Assembly (NCBI RefSeq): GCF_011516635.5
Contig: NZ_CP096255.1
Span: 9,497,501-9,561,500, forward strand
DNA length: 64,000 bases
Reading direction: 5' to 3'
DNA from: Bradyrhizobium barranii subsp. apii
GTDB taxonomy: Bacteria > Pseudomonadota > Alphaproteobacteria > Rhizobiales > Xanthobacteraceae
Made by a program: the position numbers and the translations under genes
Shown here: piece by piece, positions 35,458 through 44,104 of the stretch
How positions within the stretch are numbered: position 1 is the stretch's first letter
Layout: each line of letters starts with the position of its first letter
The notes under the pieces: model-generated
What the model saw: only the letters and a program-made list of their open reading frames with translations
Database searches by the model: none
Told to the model about the DNA's origin: nothing

Positions 35458-36438
35458 CTAGCGCCAGCCTTCACCATGGGCATCGGCCGTGACTAACGGC
35501 TGCATGCCCATGATCTCCCGCACCTTGGCGGGCCAGGCGGCGAGATCGGTGCCGTGGGTGTGGAACATGGCGACGGCCAGGCGGTCCATGCCGAAGGCGA
35601 CGCAGCCGGTGTGGGCCGGTTCGCCATTGGCGTCCTGGATGCCCCAGGTCGTGCCGAAATGCTCGCGGTGATAGTTGAAGCTCATGCAGGCGGTCGGCTG
35701 ATCCTCCGAGCGAAGCGGGATCAGGAGCTCGAACTTGAGCTGCTGCTGCTTCTGGCTCACCGCCTTGATCTGGCCGACGCGGCCGAAGAAGGGGTCGCTG
35801 GCATAGTCGACGCGGAAGGTCAGGCCGAGGTCGCGGGCAATCGCCTGCGCGCGCACCATCCAGCGCTCGCGGAAATCGGCGACGTCGTCGGGGCTGCCGA
35901 TGCAGACATATTCGCGCATCCGGAACGATTGCAGCCGGTCGAGATGTTTCGACGGCTCGCGGCGGAAGCAGTCGGCGGCGACGTCGAAGCGCAGGCCGCC
36001 GTTCGGCAAAGGTCCGCGGCTCGCGGCGATCGGATAGACCGGGTAGCACGCGGCGGGCGACAGCACGAGGTCGGCCGGCGAGAGCGATGAAGTCCAGTCG
36101 CCGCCGGCATCGAAGCGGCTCACCGCCGCGTTGATCTCGCGTTCGGTGCCGTGCAGGCCGCAGACGCAGCCGAGCAGGTTCGGAAAGCTCTTGAGATAGC
36201 CGGATTTCTCGAGCTGGGCCCGGCTCATCACCGGCGGAAAGCGCATGACCTCGGTGCCGGTCTCGCGATGGCTCGTGATCAGCGCGGCGAGACGCTCGAC
36301 GACGCCCTCATAGAGCGCGGTGCGGGCGTAGACGCCGTCCGAGCCCATGGGGTGGAACAGCTTGTCAGCGAGATGATCGAGCGGATCGGCGATTTGCGGC
36401 GCGGTCTCGGGCGAGCTGGGGAGAACAGCAATGTTCAT
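35458..36438 (-). CDS. Amino acid:[carrier protein] ligase (seryl-tRNA synthetase homologue)
   Basis: 326 residues, related to the catalytic core of atypical seryl-tRNA synthetases but without a tRNA-binding arm. The predicted zinc ligands are Cys131 (PAACYPVYP), Glu176 (FRMREYVCIG) and Cys279 (AHTGCVAFG). These are the residue numbers I recall for Bradyrhizobium Bll0957, which activates glycine with ATP and loads it on the phosphopantetheine of a carrier protein instead of tRNA. Class II motif 2 (CFRREPSKH) and motif 3 (AFGMDRLAVAMF) are visible. AGGAAG precedes the ATG. Likely co-transcribed with the dehydrogenase upstream (65 bp gap). Confidence 0.9.
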   Translation of the reverse strand: MNIAVLPSSPETAPQIADPLDHLADKLFHPMGSDGVYARTALYEGVVERLAALITSHRETGTEVMRFPPVMSRAQLEKSGYLKSFPNLLGCVCGLHGTEREINAAVSRFDAGGDWTSSLSPADLVLSPAACYPVYPIAASRGPLPNGGLRFDVAADCFRREPSKHLDRLQSFRMREYVCIGSPDDVADFRERWMVRAQAIARDLGLTFRVDYASDPFFGRVGQIKAVSQKQQQLKFELLIPLRSEDQPTACMSFNYHREHFGTTWGIQDANGEPAHTGCVAFGMDRLAVAMFHTHGTDLAAWPAKVREIMGMQPLVTADAHGEGWR

Positions 36439-36503
36439 GTTCGACTTCCTGCTATCTGAAATTGTTCTTTTTGGCCGAAAGGCACGTCAGTCGCGAAGGC
36501 TTT

Positions 36504-37721
36504 CTAGTCCCGAAGGCTTGCCGGAATGCCGCTCATCAGCGTCGAAGTGGCGGCGTTGGCGAGAATGCGGTCGTTGTTGATCATGATCGGCGAGGACAGC
36601 ACGTCGCGCAGGTGGCGGCCCATGGTGAATTCGCCGTCGTTGCGGTAGCCGGAGAGGCCCGCGGTGCGCATCGCATGCATCACGGTCTCGACCGCGAGCT
36701 CGGAGGCCTGCACCTTCAACAGCGTGATCGAGGACTGGAAATCGAGCGAGCTCAGCGCACGCTCGTCATGCTCGGCGCGGGCAAAGGTGTCGACATTGGC
36801 TGCGATCAGCGCGCGCAGCTTGGCCAGCGACATCTTCGCAGCCGTGAAATGCGCCGCGGCCGGCGGCATCTGGCCGCCCGAGGTGCGGGCCGCCTTGCGA
36901 ACGAAAGCCTGCGCACGGGTCACCGCCGCAGCAGCGATGCCGGCCCAGGCCGAGGACCAGCACAGATGCGCGAACGGCGTCATGGTCTGGGCATGGATCT
37001 TGTCATAGGATTCCGGGAAGATGCGGTCGGCCGGGCAATCGACCTTCAGCTCGAAACCGGTCGAGCAGGTGCCGCGCATGCCGAGCGTCTCCCAGCCCTG
37101 CGTCTGCTTCAGCGAATAATCGTCCTTGGCGAGCGCCAGCAGAACCTGGTCGGAGGCGGCGGGCTCGGTGGCGCGGCGGGCGATGGTGACGAGGCCATCG
37201 GCCTCCGCACCGTAGGAGATCACAGTGGCGTCGCGCACCAGCGAGACTGCGTCGCCGGCGTGGTCGACTGCCGCGGCGCTGGCGCGAATGTTGCCGCCGT
37301 TCTGGCCTTCGGTGGTGGAGGAGGCGAGCAGCCACTGGTCGCGGGCGACCCGGCGCATCATCGTTTCCATCCAGGGGATGCCGTGGCCGTGCCTGATGAC
37401 ACAGGCGACCTTGGTCGTGTGCATCGCATAGATCATCGCGGTCGAGGCGCAGGCGTGCCCGAGTGTGTAGCAGATGTCGGTGACGTCGTAGATCGAAGCG
37501 CCAAGGCCGCCGAACTCGACCGGGATCATGACGCCGAGCAGTTTCTGCTCACGCGCGACCTCGAAAGCCTTGTGGGGGAAGCGGGCGTCGCGATCGACCC
37601 CGTCCGCGTCGGTCGCCGCCGCAGCGGCGGTCCGGGTAGCGCGTTCGATGAGGGAGGGGCCGTGTTCGAGAAAGCTCGTTTGCGTTTCGTCGACAGTGAG
37701 GACTGCTTCACGCACGTTCAT
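36504..37721 (-). CDS. Acyl-CoA dehydrogenase-like flavoprotein of the carrier-protein locus
   Basis: 405 residues with the acyl-CoA dehydrogenase fold: an N-terminal helical domain (FPHKAFEVAREQKLLGVMIP, EFGGLGASIYDVTDICYTLG), a middle beta domain (SSTTEGQNGGNIRAS, WETLGMRGTCSTGFEL) and a C-terminal helical domain with AGLSGYRNDGEFTMGRHLRD. It should bind FAD and oxidise an alpha-beta bond of an acyl thioester. Its position between a carrier protein and a ligase that loads amino acids on it suggests an aminoacyl-S-carrier substrate, as in prolyl-carrier protein oxidation by related enzymes. That substrate is inferred. Confidence 0.88.
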   Translation of the reverse strand: MNVREAVLTVDETQTSFLEHGPSLIERATRTAAAAATDADGVDRDARFPHKAFEVAREQKLLGVMIPVEFGGLGASIYDVTDICYTLGHACASTAMIYAMHTTKVACVIRHGHGIPWMETMMRRVARDQWLLASSTTEGQNGGNIRASAAAVDHAGDAVSLVRDATVISYGAEADGLVTIARRATEPAASDQVLLALAKDDYSLKQTQGWETLGMRGTCSTGFELKVDCPADRIFPESYDKIHAQTMTPFAHLCWSSAWAGIAAAAVTRAQAFVRKAARTSGGQMPPAAAHFTAAKMSLAKLRALIAANVDTFARAEHDERALSSLDFQSSITLLKVQASELAVETVMHAMRTAGLSGYRNDGEFTMGRHLRDVLSSPIMINNDRILANAATSTLMSGIPASLRD

Positions 37722-38078
37722 ACTCGTCCGCCTCCAGTTTGCCGTTCAGGATCGCCGCACCATTCGCGATGCCGTGCAAGCGATCCTCCGACCATTTTGC
37801 TTGTGAGACGAGGCTACGGATTTAATTCAAATTCGTCGATGAAATAGAGGGTAAACAAAGCCAAATTCCGAACGAACAGTTAAGTTCGGGTTGTTTGCAT
37901 CGCCGACAATTCCGCGGTCGCGTTAGGGATCTGGAAGAACCTGGAATTCCAGACAATCTGAGTCATCGTTTACTAAGAAAGGCGAAGTAATGGTGGCGCC
38001 CATTGTGGGATCGGCCCGTCGCGCCCATCGTAGCCGGCAACCGGTCCGACCGTTGAATAGACAGATGGGAATTTACCG
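37722..38078. promoter_or_regulatory. Divergent control region of the carrier-protein locus
   Basis: 357 bases of lower GC between the dehydrogenase start and the carrier protein start. It contains the short inverted repeat CCGAAC / GTTCGG (37868-37873 and 37884-37889) within CCGAACGAACAGTTAAGTTC and several A/T-rich stretches. Promoters in both directions are expected here. No small gene is visible. Confidence 0.45.
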
Positions 38079-38351
38079 ATGCAGGCCTTCGATACCGACG
38101 TGCGCGATCGCATCATCAAGCTGGTGAAGGGCATCCTCGAGCAGAACTCGCTCAACGCGGACATGACGCCACAGGCGAAGCTCGTCGATGCGGGCCTGAC
38201 CTCGATGGACATGGTCAACCTGATGCTCGGCGTCGAAGCCGAGTTCGACTTCACCATCCCGCAGTCCGAGATCACGCCCGAGAACTTCCAGTCGGTCGAG
38301 ACGCTGGAGCGGATGGTCGCGACCCAGCTGCAGCTGGCCGCCGCGGCTTAA
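38079..38351 (+). CDS. Carrier protein (acyl/aminoacyl carrier)
   Basis: 90 residues, acidic and helical, with the phosphopantetheine attachment Ser in DAGLTSMDMVNLML. The length and four-helix pattern are typical of free-standing carrier proteins. It is divergent from the dehydrogenase-ligase-GNAT genes. In the well-studied Bradyrhizobium locus the small protein gene next to the ligase (Bsr0959, as I recall) is the one loaded with glycine, so this is the probable partner of the ligase at 35458-36438. Confidence 0.92.
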   Translation: MQAFDTDVRDRIIKLVKGILEQNSLNADMTPQAKLVDAGLTSMDMVNLMLGVEAEFDFTIPQSEITPENFQSVETLERMVATQLQLAAAA

Positions 38352-38375
38352 TTAGACCTACCTATCTCTCCCCGG

Positions 38376-38502
38376 GTCGTCCCTGCGAACGCAGGGACCC
38401 ATACCGCGGAATCTATCGATCGTTGAAGATCGCAGTACAGAACGACTAATCCTCGCCAAACTGCGCCCTGTGGCTATGGGTCCCCGCTTTCGCGGGGACG
38501 AC
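38376..38502. repeat. Palindromic intergenic repeat, family D
   Basis: Starts GTCGTCCCTGCGAACGCAGG and ends with GGTCCCCGCTTTCGCGGGGA then CGAC. Same family as 34321-34461 and 43925-44061. Confidence 0.83.
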
Positions 38503-38629
38503 GCTGAGAGCGAGGCGAGCGCTCCGGGCTCCTCACAGCACCGGCATCGCCCCAACGCCCCCGTTCCAAAACCGCCGCAAAACTGGCATAGCTTAACCAT
38601 GTCGCACATGGCGAACGGGTGGAGCAGGC

Positions 38630-39505
38630 ATGACGCAGGCGGTATTGGGCATCATTGGTGGCTCCGGCATCTACGATCTGCCGGGTCTCGAGGGTGCGCG
38701 CGAAGAAGTGATCAAGAGCCCCTGGGGCGAGCCGTCGGCCCCTCTGCGGCGCGGCTCGATTGCCGGCCTGCCGATCGTGTTCCTGCCGCGGCACGACAAG
38801 GGTCACCGGCTGTCGCCCTCCGACATCAACTATCGCGCCAACATCGATGTTCTGAAGCGGGCCGGCGTCACCGACCTGATCTCGCTGTCGGCCTGCGGCT
38901 CGTTCAGGGAGGAGCTGTCACCCGGCACCTTCGTTCTCGTCGATCAGTTCGTTGATCGCACCCACAAGCGCGAGAGCTCGTTCTTCGGTCGGGGCTGCGT
39001 CGCGCATGTGTCGATGGCGCATCCGGTCTCGCCGCGGCTTCGTATCCATCTCGCGGCGGCAGCTGAAGCCGAGGGCATCGCGTTTGCGCGCGGCGGCACC
39101 TATGTCTGCATGGAGGGGCCGCAATTCTCCACCTACGCGGAAAGCATGACCTACAAGACATCGGGCTATTCCGTGATCGGCATGACCAACATGCCCGAGG
39201 CGAAGCTCGCGCGTGAGGCGGAGATCTGCTACGCCACGGTCGCGATGGTGACGGATTTCGATTGCTGGCATCCCGACCACGACGCCGTCACCGTCCAGGA
39301 CATCATCCGCGTGCTGACCTCGAACGCCGACAAGGCGAAGGCGCTGGTGGCGCGGCTCGCGAGGGACTTTCCGCGCGAGCACGAGCCGTGCCCGATCGGT
39401 TCGGACCGCGCGCTCGACACCGCTTTGATCACGGCGCCCGAGGCGCGCGATCCCGAGCTCTTGAAGAAGCTCGATGCGGTGGCCGGGCGCATCCTGCGGG
39501 CGTGA
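38630..39505 (+). CDS. mtnP: S-methyl-5'-thioadenosine phosphorylase
   Basis: 291 residues of the PNP/MTAP family: LGIIGGSGIYDLPGLEG at the N-terminus (phosphate loop), FLPRHDKGHRLSPSDINYRA, SACGSFREELSPGTFVLVDQ, and the substrate site CMEGPQFSTYAES followed by IGMTNMPEAKLAREAEI. It splits methylthioadenosine into adenine and methylthioribose 1-phosphate in methionine salvage. mtnA follows after 18 bp, and its product uses that sugar phosphate. Confidence 0.94.
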   Translation: MTQAVLGIIGGSGIYDLPGLEGAREEVIKSPWGEPSAPLRRGSIAGLPIVFLPRHDKGHRLSPSDINYRANIDVLKRAGVTDLISLSACGSFREELSPGTFVLVDQFVDRTHKRESSFFGRGCVAHVSMAHPVSPRLRIHLAAAAEAEGIAFARGGTYVCMEGPQFSTYAESMTYKTSGYSVIGMTNMPEAKLAREAEICYATVAMVTDFDCWHPDHDAVTVQDIIRVLTSNADKAKALVARLARDFPREHEPCPIGSDRALDTALITAPEARDPELLKKLDAVAGRILRA

Positions 39506-39523
39506 TACGAAAGGCAGACTGCC

Positions 39524-40624
39524 ATGAAGGTTGACGGCAAGCATTTCCGCAGCATCTGGCGCGAGCGCGATGGCTGGTCGGTCGGCGCGATCGACCAGCG
39601 CCGGCTGCCGCATGAGTTCGTCGTCGCGAAGCTGACTTCATGCGAAGACGCTGCGGTCGCGATCCGCGACATGCTGGTGCGCGGCGCACCGCTGATCGGT
39701 GCAACCGCGGCCTACGGCATGGCGCTCGCCATGCGCGAGGATTCATCTGACGCCGGCCTCAAGCACGCCTATGACACGCTGGTCGTGGCGCGGCCGACCG
39801 CGATCAATCTGAAATGGGCGCTCGACGAGATGCGCACGGCGCTCGCGCCGGTCGAGCGGGCGGAGGCGGCCTACGCGCGCGCCGACGAGATCGTCGAGCA
39901 GGACGTCGAGATCAACCGCGGCATCGCCGGCAACGGGCTGAAGCTGATCGAGGCGATCGTCGCAAAGAAGAAGCCGGGCGAGACGGTCAATGTGCTGACC
40001 CATTGCAATGCGGGCTGGCTCGCCACCGTCGATTGGGGCACCGCAACGGCGCCGATCTATCTGGCACATGAGCGCGGCATCAAGGTCCATGTTTGGGTCG
40101 ACGAGACCCGTCCGCGCAACCAGGGCGCCTCGCTCACCGCCAGGGAGCTCGGCCATCACGGCGTGCCGCACACGGTCATCCCCGACAACACCGGCGGACA
40201 TCTGATGCAGCACGGCATGGTCGACCTCGCCATCGTCGGCACCGATCGCGTCGCCGCCAATGGTGATGTCTGCAACAAGATCGGCACATATCTGAAGGCG
40301 CTTGCCGCGCACGACAACGGCGTGCCGTTCTATGTCGCGCTGCCGTCGCCGACGATCGATTTCGCCGTCGATGACGGCATCCGCGACATTCCGATCGAGC
40401 AGCGCAGCGGCACGGAGGTGACCGACATGACCGGCCGCACCGCGGACGGCCGGCTGGAGACGGTGCGCATCGTGCCGGAGGGCTCGCCGGTCGCGAATTA
40501 CGCGTTCGACGTGACGCCGGCGCGTCTGGTCACTGGTCTCATCACGGAGCGCGGTGTGCTGAAGCCGGATAGAGCATCGCTGGCGGCCGCCTTTCCGGAG
40601 CGGATCGCTGCCGCGGCGGAGTAG
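39524..40624 (+). CDS. mtnA: Methylthioribose-1-phosphate isomerase
   Basis: 366 residues of the eIF2B-like family. The signature parts are VRGAPLIGATAAYGMALAMR, the catalytic Cys in NVLTHCNAGWLAT and the catalytic Asp in IVGTDRVAANGDVCNKIGTY. It isomerises methylthioribose 1-phosphate to methylthioribulose 1-phosphate, the second step of methionine salvage. It forms an operon with mtnP. Later salvage genes are not in the window. Confidence 0.95.
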   Translation: MKVDGKHFRSIWRERDGWSVGAIDQRRLPHEFVVAKLTSCEDAAVAIRDMLVRGAPLIGATAAYGMALAMREDSSDAGLKHAYDTLVVARPTAINLKWALDEMRTALAPVERAEAAYARADEIVEQDVEINRGIAGNGLKLIEAIVAKKKPGETVNVLTHCNAGWLATVDWGTATAPIYLAHERGIKVHVWVDETRPRNQGASLTARELGHHGVPHTVIPDNTGGHLMQHGMVDLAIVGTDRVAANGDVCNKIGTYLKALAAHDNGVPFYVALPSPTIDFAVDDGIRDIPIEQRSGTEVTDMTGRTADGRLETVRIVPEGSPVANYAFDVTPARLVTGLITERGVLKPDRASLAAAFPERIAAAAE

Positions 40625-40654
40625 TCAGTCTGCCAGGCGAGATGGCTCTACGCC

Positions 40655-40738
40655 GTCATTGCGAGCGCAGCGAAGCAATCCAGAATCCCTGCGCGGAACG
40701 ACTCTGGATTGCTTCGTCGCTTCGCTCCTCGCAATGAC
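40655..40738. repeat. Palindromic intergenic repeat, family A
   Basis: GTCATTGCGAGCGCAGCGAA at one end, with a slightly expanded other end (GCTTCGTCGCTTCGCTCCTC then GCAATGAC). It lies between mtnA and the convergent phosphatase gene. Confidence 0.83.
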
Positions 40739-40746
40739 AGGCTAAA

Positions 40747-41382
40747 CTAGCTCAGCTTCAGCCCCGTCGCCTTCTCGAGCTCGGCAATCGCCTGGGCCCC
40801 GCTGGCCACCTTGATCGTGGTCATGCCCATCTCGCGCGCGGGCTTCAGGTTAACGCCGAGATCGTCGAGATAGACGCAATTCTTCGGATCGACCTTCAGC
40901 GTCTCGACCATCATCATGTAGATGCGCGGGTCGGGCTTGCGGAGGCCGATCTTGGCGGATTCGATGACGTGGTCGAACAGAACCATCACCTCGGCGATGT
41001 AGAGTGAGCGCCCGGTCATGCTGCCGATCGCGTTGGCAGGCAGATTGTTGGTGATGCAGCCGGTCTTGAATTGCGCCTTGATGCGCTTGAGGGCTTCGAC
41101 CATCTCGGGACGAAGATCGCCCTGAAGCAGCGGCAGCACGTCGCGGCCGCGCACCTCCGCGCCGAGCGCTCGCGATTCTTCCGCGAAAAGCTTGTCGAAG
41201 GTGTCGATGTCGACCTCGGCCCGCTCGAACTTGGCCCAGGCGTTTTCCAGGTGATTGGCGGCGTTGGTGCGCCGGATGATGTCGATGGGCAGGCCGCGCT
41301 CGGTCTCGTACCGCGCGAACGCCTCGAACGGCGAACTCGTCAACACGCCGCCAAAATCAAAGATCACAGCCTCGATCGTCAA
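40747..41382 (-). CDS. HAD superfamily phosphatase (YihX/epoxide-hydrolase-like group)
   Basis: 211 residues. Motif I is VIFDFGGVLT with nucleophile Asp9; the usual second Asp is Gly11, as in YihX-like HAD enzymes. Motif II is TGCITNN, motif III includes SAKIGLRKPDPRIY (Lys) and motif IV is CVYLDDLGVNL. An alpha-helical cap lies at about 20-90. It probably dephosphorylates a small phosphorylated metabolite; the substrate cannot be inferred. Confidence 0.88.
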   Translation of the reverse strand: MTIEAVIFDFGGVLTSSPFEAFARYETERGLPIDIIRRTNAANHLENAWAKFERAEVDIDTFDKLFAEESRALGAEVRGRDVLPLLQGDLRPEMVEALKRIKAQFKTGCITNNLPANAIGSMTGRSLYIAEVMVLFDHVIESAKIGLRKPDPRIYMMMVETLKVDPKNCVYLDDLGVNLKPAREMGMTTIKVASGAQAIAELEKATGLKLS

Positions 41383-41491
41383 GATCCCGCCCTCGTCAAT
41401 TCCTTTCCAAGAGCGCTAGCATGCGCTATCGGCAAGGGCCAGTCCGAAGCAATCCCCGCCGTCACCGATGCCGACGCCAAAGCGTGTTCCC

Positions 41492-42250
41492 ATGAAGAAG
41501 CTTGCAACCCCCATCGCAGCCGCGCTGCTGCTCGCCACGCCCGCACACGCCATCGTCGGCGGCGGCACGCCGCAGGCCGATGGTGTCGCGCGCGCGGTCG
41601 TCACCATCGTCGGTTCGCGTGGCAATTTCTGCACCGGCAGCCTGATCGCCCCGAAGGTCGTGCTGACGGTTGCTCACTGTGTGCAGCCCGGCGCGGACTA
41701 CAAGATCGTCGATCGCGGCGCTGACGGTGCGCCGCAATTGCTGAACGTGCGCACCGTCGCGATCCATCCCAACTTCAACATGCAGGCAATGCAGGCGCAC
41801 CGCGCCACCGCGGACGTGGCATTGTTGCAACTGGAAATTCCACTCAAGGGAAAATCGACGGTGTCGGTCGGTGCGCCGACTATTCCAATCCAGGTTGGCA
41901 GCCGCTTCGTCATCGTCGGTATCGGCGTCACCGTGCGTGGCGACGGCAAGAGCGGCGGCGCGGCGCGCGTCGCCGGGCTCGTGGCCACGGGCCAGCCCGG
42001 CACGTTCCAGATCCGGCTGGTCGATCCCGTAACCAACGGTGTTCGCGACGGAATTGGCGCCTGCACCGGCGATTCCGGCGGTCCGGTGTTCGAGGACAAG
42101 CCGAACGGTCCGGTGCTTGTCGGCGTCATCAGCTGGTCCACGGGACCGAACGGCGCCGCCGGCTGCGGCGGATTGACCGGCGTCACGCCGCTCACGCTCT
42201 ATCGCGACTGGATTTTGCAGACCGCGCGGAGCTGGGGTGTGGCGTTATAG
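41492..42250 (+). CDS. Secreted trypsin-like serine protease (S1 family)
   Basis: 252 residues. Signal peptide MKKLATPIAAALLLATPAHA is followed directly by IVGGG, the S1 activation-type start. The triad is visible: His in TVAHCV, Asp in TADVALLQ and Ser in GDSGGPVF. Cysteine pairs CTGS/AHC and ACTGDSG/GCGG probably form disulfides in the periplasm or outside the cell. An in-frame ATG at 41468 would add eight residues. Chymotrypsin-fold proteases of this simple kind are less common in bacteria than HtrA types, and there is no PDZ domain. Confidence 0.87.
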   Translation: MKKLATPIAAALLLATPAHAIVGGGTPQADGVARAVVTIVGSRGNFCTGSLIAPKVVLTVAHCVQPGADYKIVDRGADGAPQLLNVRTVAIHPNFNMQAMQAHRATADVALLQLEIPLKGKSTVSVGAPTIPIQVGSRFVIVGIGVTVRGDGKSGGAARVAGLVATGQPGTFQIRLVDPVTNGVRDGIGACTGDSGGPVFEDKPNGPVLVGVISWSTGPNGAAGCGGLTGVTPLTLYRDWILQTARSWGVAL

Positions 42251-42375
42251 TTTGACCGCGAATTGATCTGTGTCATTTTGAAGTGGAAGCGCGATGGGCG
42301 ACCATGCCCGTCGCGGAGGAAACGCGCCGTCCGGTCAAGGGCGGCCACAAAAACAAGCAAGGCATAGAAGCAACA

Positions 42376-43878
42376 ATGAATGTCGCTGTCCGCAGTCACG
42401 CCACAACCAAGCAGGCCTCTGAACATTTCGACGTGCTGATCGTCGGTGCCGGCATCTCCGGCATCGGCAGCGCCTATCACATCGAAAAGCAGCTTCCCGG
42501 CACGAGCTACGTCATCCTGGAAACGCAGGCGACGTTCGGCGGCACGTGGAGCACGCATCGCTATCCCGGCATTCGCTCGGACAGCGATCTCCATACCTTC
42601 GGCTACAGTTTCAAGCCCTGGGTCGGACCGCCGATCGCGACCGCCGAGGAAATCCTCGCCTACATGAACGAGGTGATCGAAGACAACGATATCGCCCGGC
42701 ACATCCGCTACAAGCACCAGATCAATTCCGCGAGCTGGTCGAGCGAGCAAAATCTCTGGACCATCGAGGCGACGACGACCGACACCGGCGAGGCGAAGAC
42801 GTTCACCGCCAACTTCCTCTGGATGTGCCAGGGCTATTATCGCCATTCCGAAGGCTACACGCCTGAATGGAAGGGCATGGACCGCTTCAAGGGCCGCATC
42901 GTCCATCCGCAGAGCTGGCCCGACGATATCGACCTCGCGAACAAGAAGGTCGTCGTGATCGGCTCGGGCGCGACCGCGGCGACGCTGGTGCCGAACATCG
43001 CCGACGCCTGCGCGCATGTCACCATGCTGCAGCGCTCGCCGACCTATTTCCGGCTCGGCCGCAACGCGATCGAGATCGCCGAGGAGCTGCGCCGGCTTCA
43101 GGTCGACGAGGAGTGGATCCACGAGATCGTCCGCCGCAAAATATTGTTCGAGCAGGATGCTTTCACAAAGCTCTGCATTGCCAAGCCGGAGCAGGTGAAG
43201 AAGGATCTGATCGACCAGATCCGCGCGGTTCTCGGGCCGGACTACGACGTCGAAACGCACTTCACGCCGACCTACCGGCCGTGGCGGCAGCGTATCGCCT
43301 TTGTGCCCGATGCCGATCTGTTCAAGGGCATCGCCAGCGGCAAGGCCTCCGTCGTCACCGACGAGATCGAATGTTTCGTCGAGAACGGCATCCAGCTCAA
43401 GTCCGGCAAGCTGCTGGAAGCCGACGTCGTCGTCACCGCAACCGGCTTCAATCTTGCGGCGCTCGGTGACATCGCCTTCGAGATCGACGGCAAGCCGCTC
43501 GCCTTCGGCGACACCGTGACCTATCGCGGCATGATGTTCACGGGCGTGCCGAACATGGTCTGGGTGTTCGGCTATTTCCGTGCGAGCTGGACGCTGCGCG
43601 TCGACGTCGTCGCCGATTTCGTCTGCCGGCTGCTCGGCCACATGAAGGCCAAGGGCACGAAGAAGGTCGAGGTCAGGCTGCGGCCTGAGGACCACAACAT
43701 GCCGATCCTGCCCTGGATCGATCCGGAAAACTTCAATCCCGGCTACATCATGCGCAACATGGACCTGCTCCCCAAGCGCGGCGACAAGCCGGAATGGCAG
43801 CACAGCCAGGATTACTGGACCGAGAAGGACGAGATCCCGAAGACGGATCTGGACGACGGAGCGTTTGTTTACGGGTGA
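42376..43878 (+). CDS. Baeyer-Villiger-type flavin monooxygenase
   Basis: 500 residues. Two Rossmann loops bind FAD (VLIVGAGISGIG) and NADPH (VVVIGSGATAATL), and between them FKGRIVHPQSWP matches the Baeyer-Villiger fingerprint F-x-G-x-x-x-H-x-x-x-W-P exactly. Such enzymes insert oxygen next to a ketone, or oxidise N or S atoms, in the cytoplasm. The ATG at 42376 (AGAAG upstream) is preferred to a longer frame starting at 42283. Monocistronic; the substrate is unknown. Confidence 0.9.
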   Translation: MNVAVRSHATTKQASEHFDVLIVGAGISGIGSAYHIEKQLPGTSYVILETQATFGGTWSTHRYPGIRSDSDLHTFGYSFKPWVGPPIATAEEILAYMNEVIEDNDIARHIRYKHQINSASWSSEQNLWTIEATTTDTGEAKTFTANFLWMCQGYYRHSEGYTPEWKGMDRFKGRIVHPQSWPDDIDLANKKVVVIGSGATAATLVPNIADACAHVTMLQRSPTYFRLGRNAIEIAEELRRLQVDEEWIHEIVRRKILFEQDAFTKLCIAKPEQVKKDLIDQIRAVLGPDYDVETHFTPTYRPWRQRIAFVPDADLFKGIASGKASVVTDEIECFVENGIQLKSGKLLEADVVVTATGFNLAALGDIAFEIDGKPLAFGDTVTYRGMMFTGVPNMVWVFGYFRASWTLRVDVVADFVCRLLGHMKAKGTKKVEVRLRPEDHNMPILPWIDPENFNPGYIMRNMDLLPKRGDKPEWQHSQDYWTEKDEIPKTDLDDGAFVYG

Positions 43879-43924
43879 GTGATTGTTCGTGTGAGGGGCG
43901 GTAGCGATCGCCACGCACACGGCT

Positions 43925-44061
43925 GTCGTCCCGGGGCGCGAAGCGAACCCGGGACCCATACTCCCAGGCAGTGGTCATAGGGCTGGCTGGTCACTCCGAG
44001 TCTTCGCCAAACCACTTCCTGTGATTATGGGTCCCGGGCTCGCTTCGCGCCCCGGGACGAC
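43925..44061. repeat. Palindromic intergenic repeat, family D variant
   Basis: GTCGTCCCGGGGCGCGAAGC and its complement bound the unit, with GGGACCCATAC inside, as in 34321-34461. It lies between the monooxygenase and the convergent response regulator. Confidence 0.83.
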
Positions 44062-44104
44062 ACTTTTGTTGGGCGAACTGCGTCTCAACTCATTTGCAGT
44101 GCTG

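Noticed and set aside
42199..43959. 586-codon frame antisense to the flavin monooxygenase
   Set aside because: It is a shadow: the plus strand has two Rossmann loops and the Baeyer-Villiger fingerprint.
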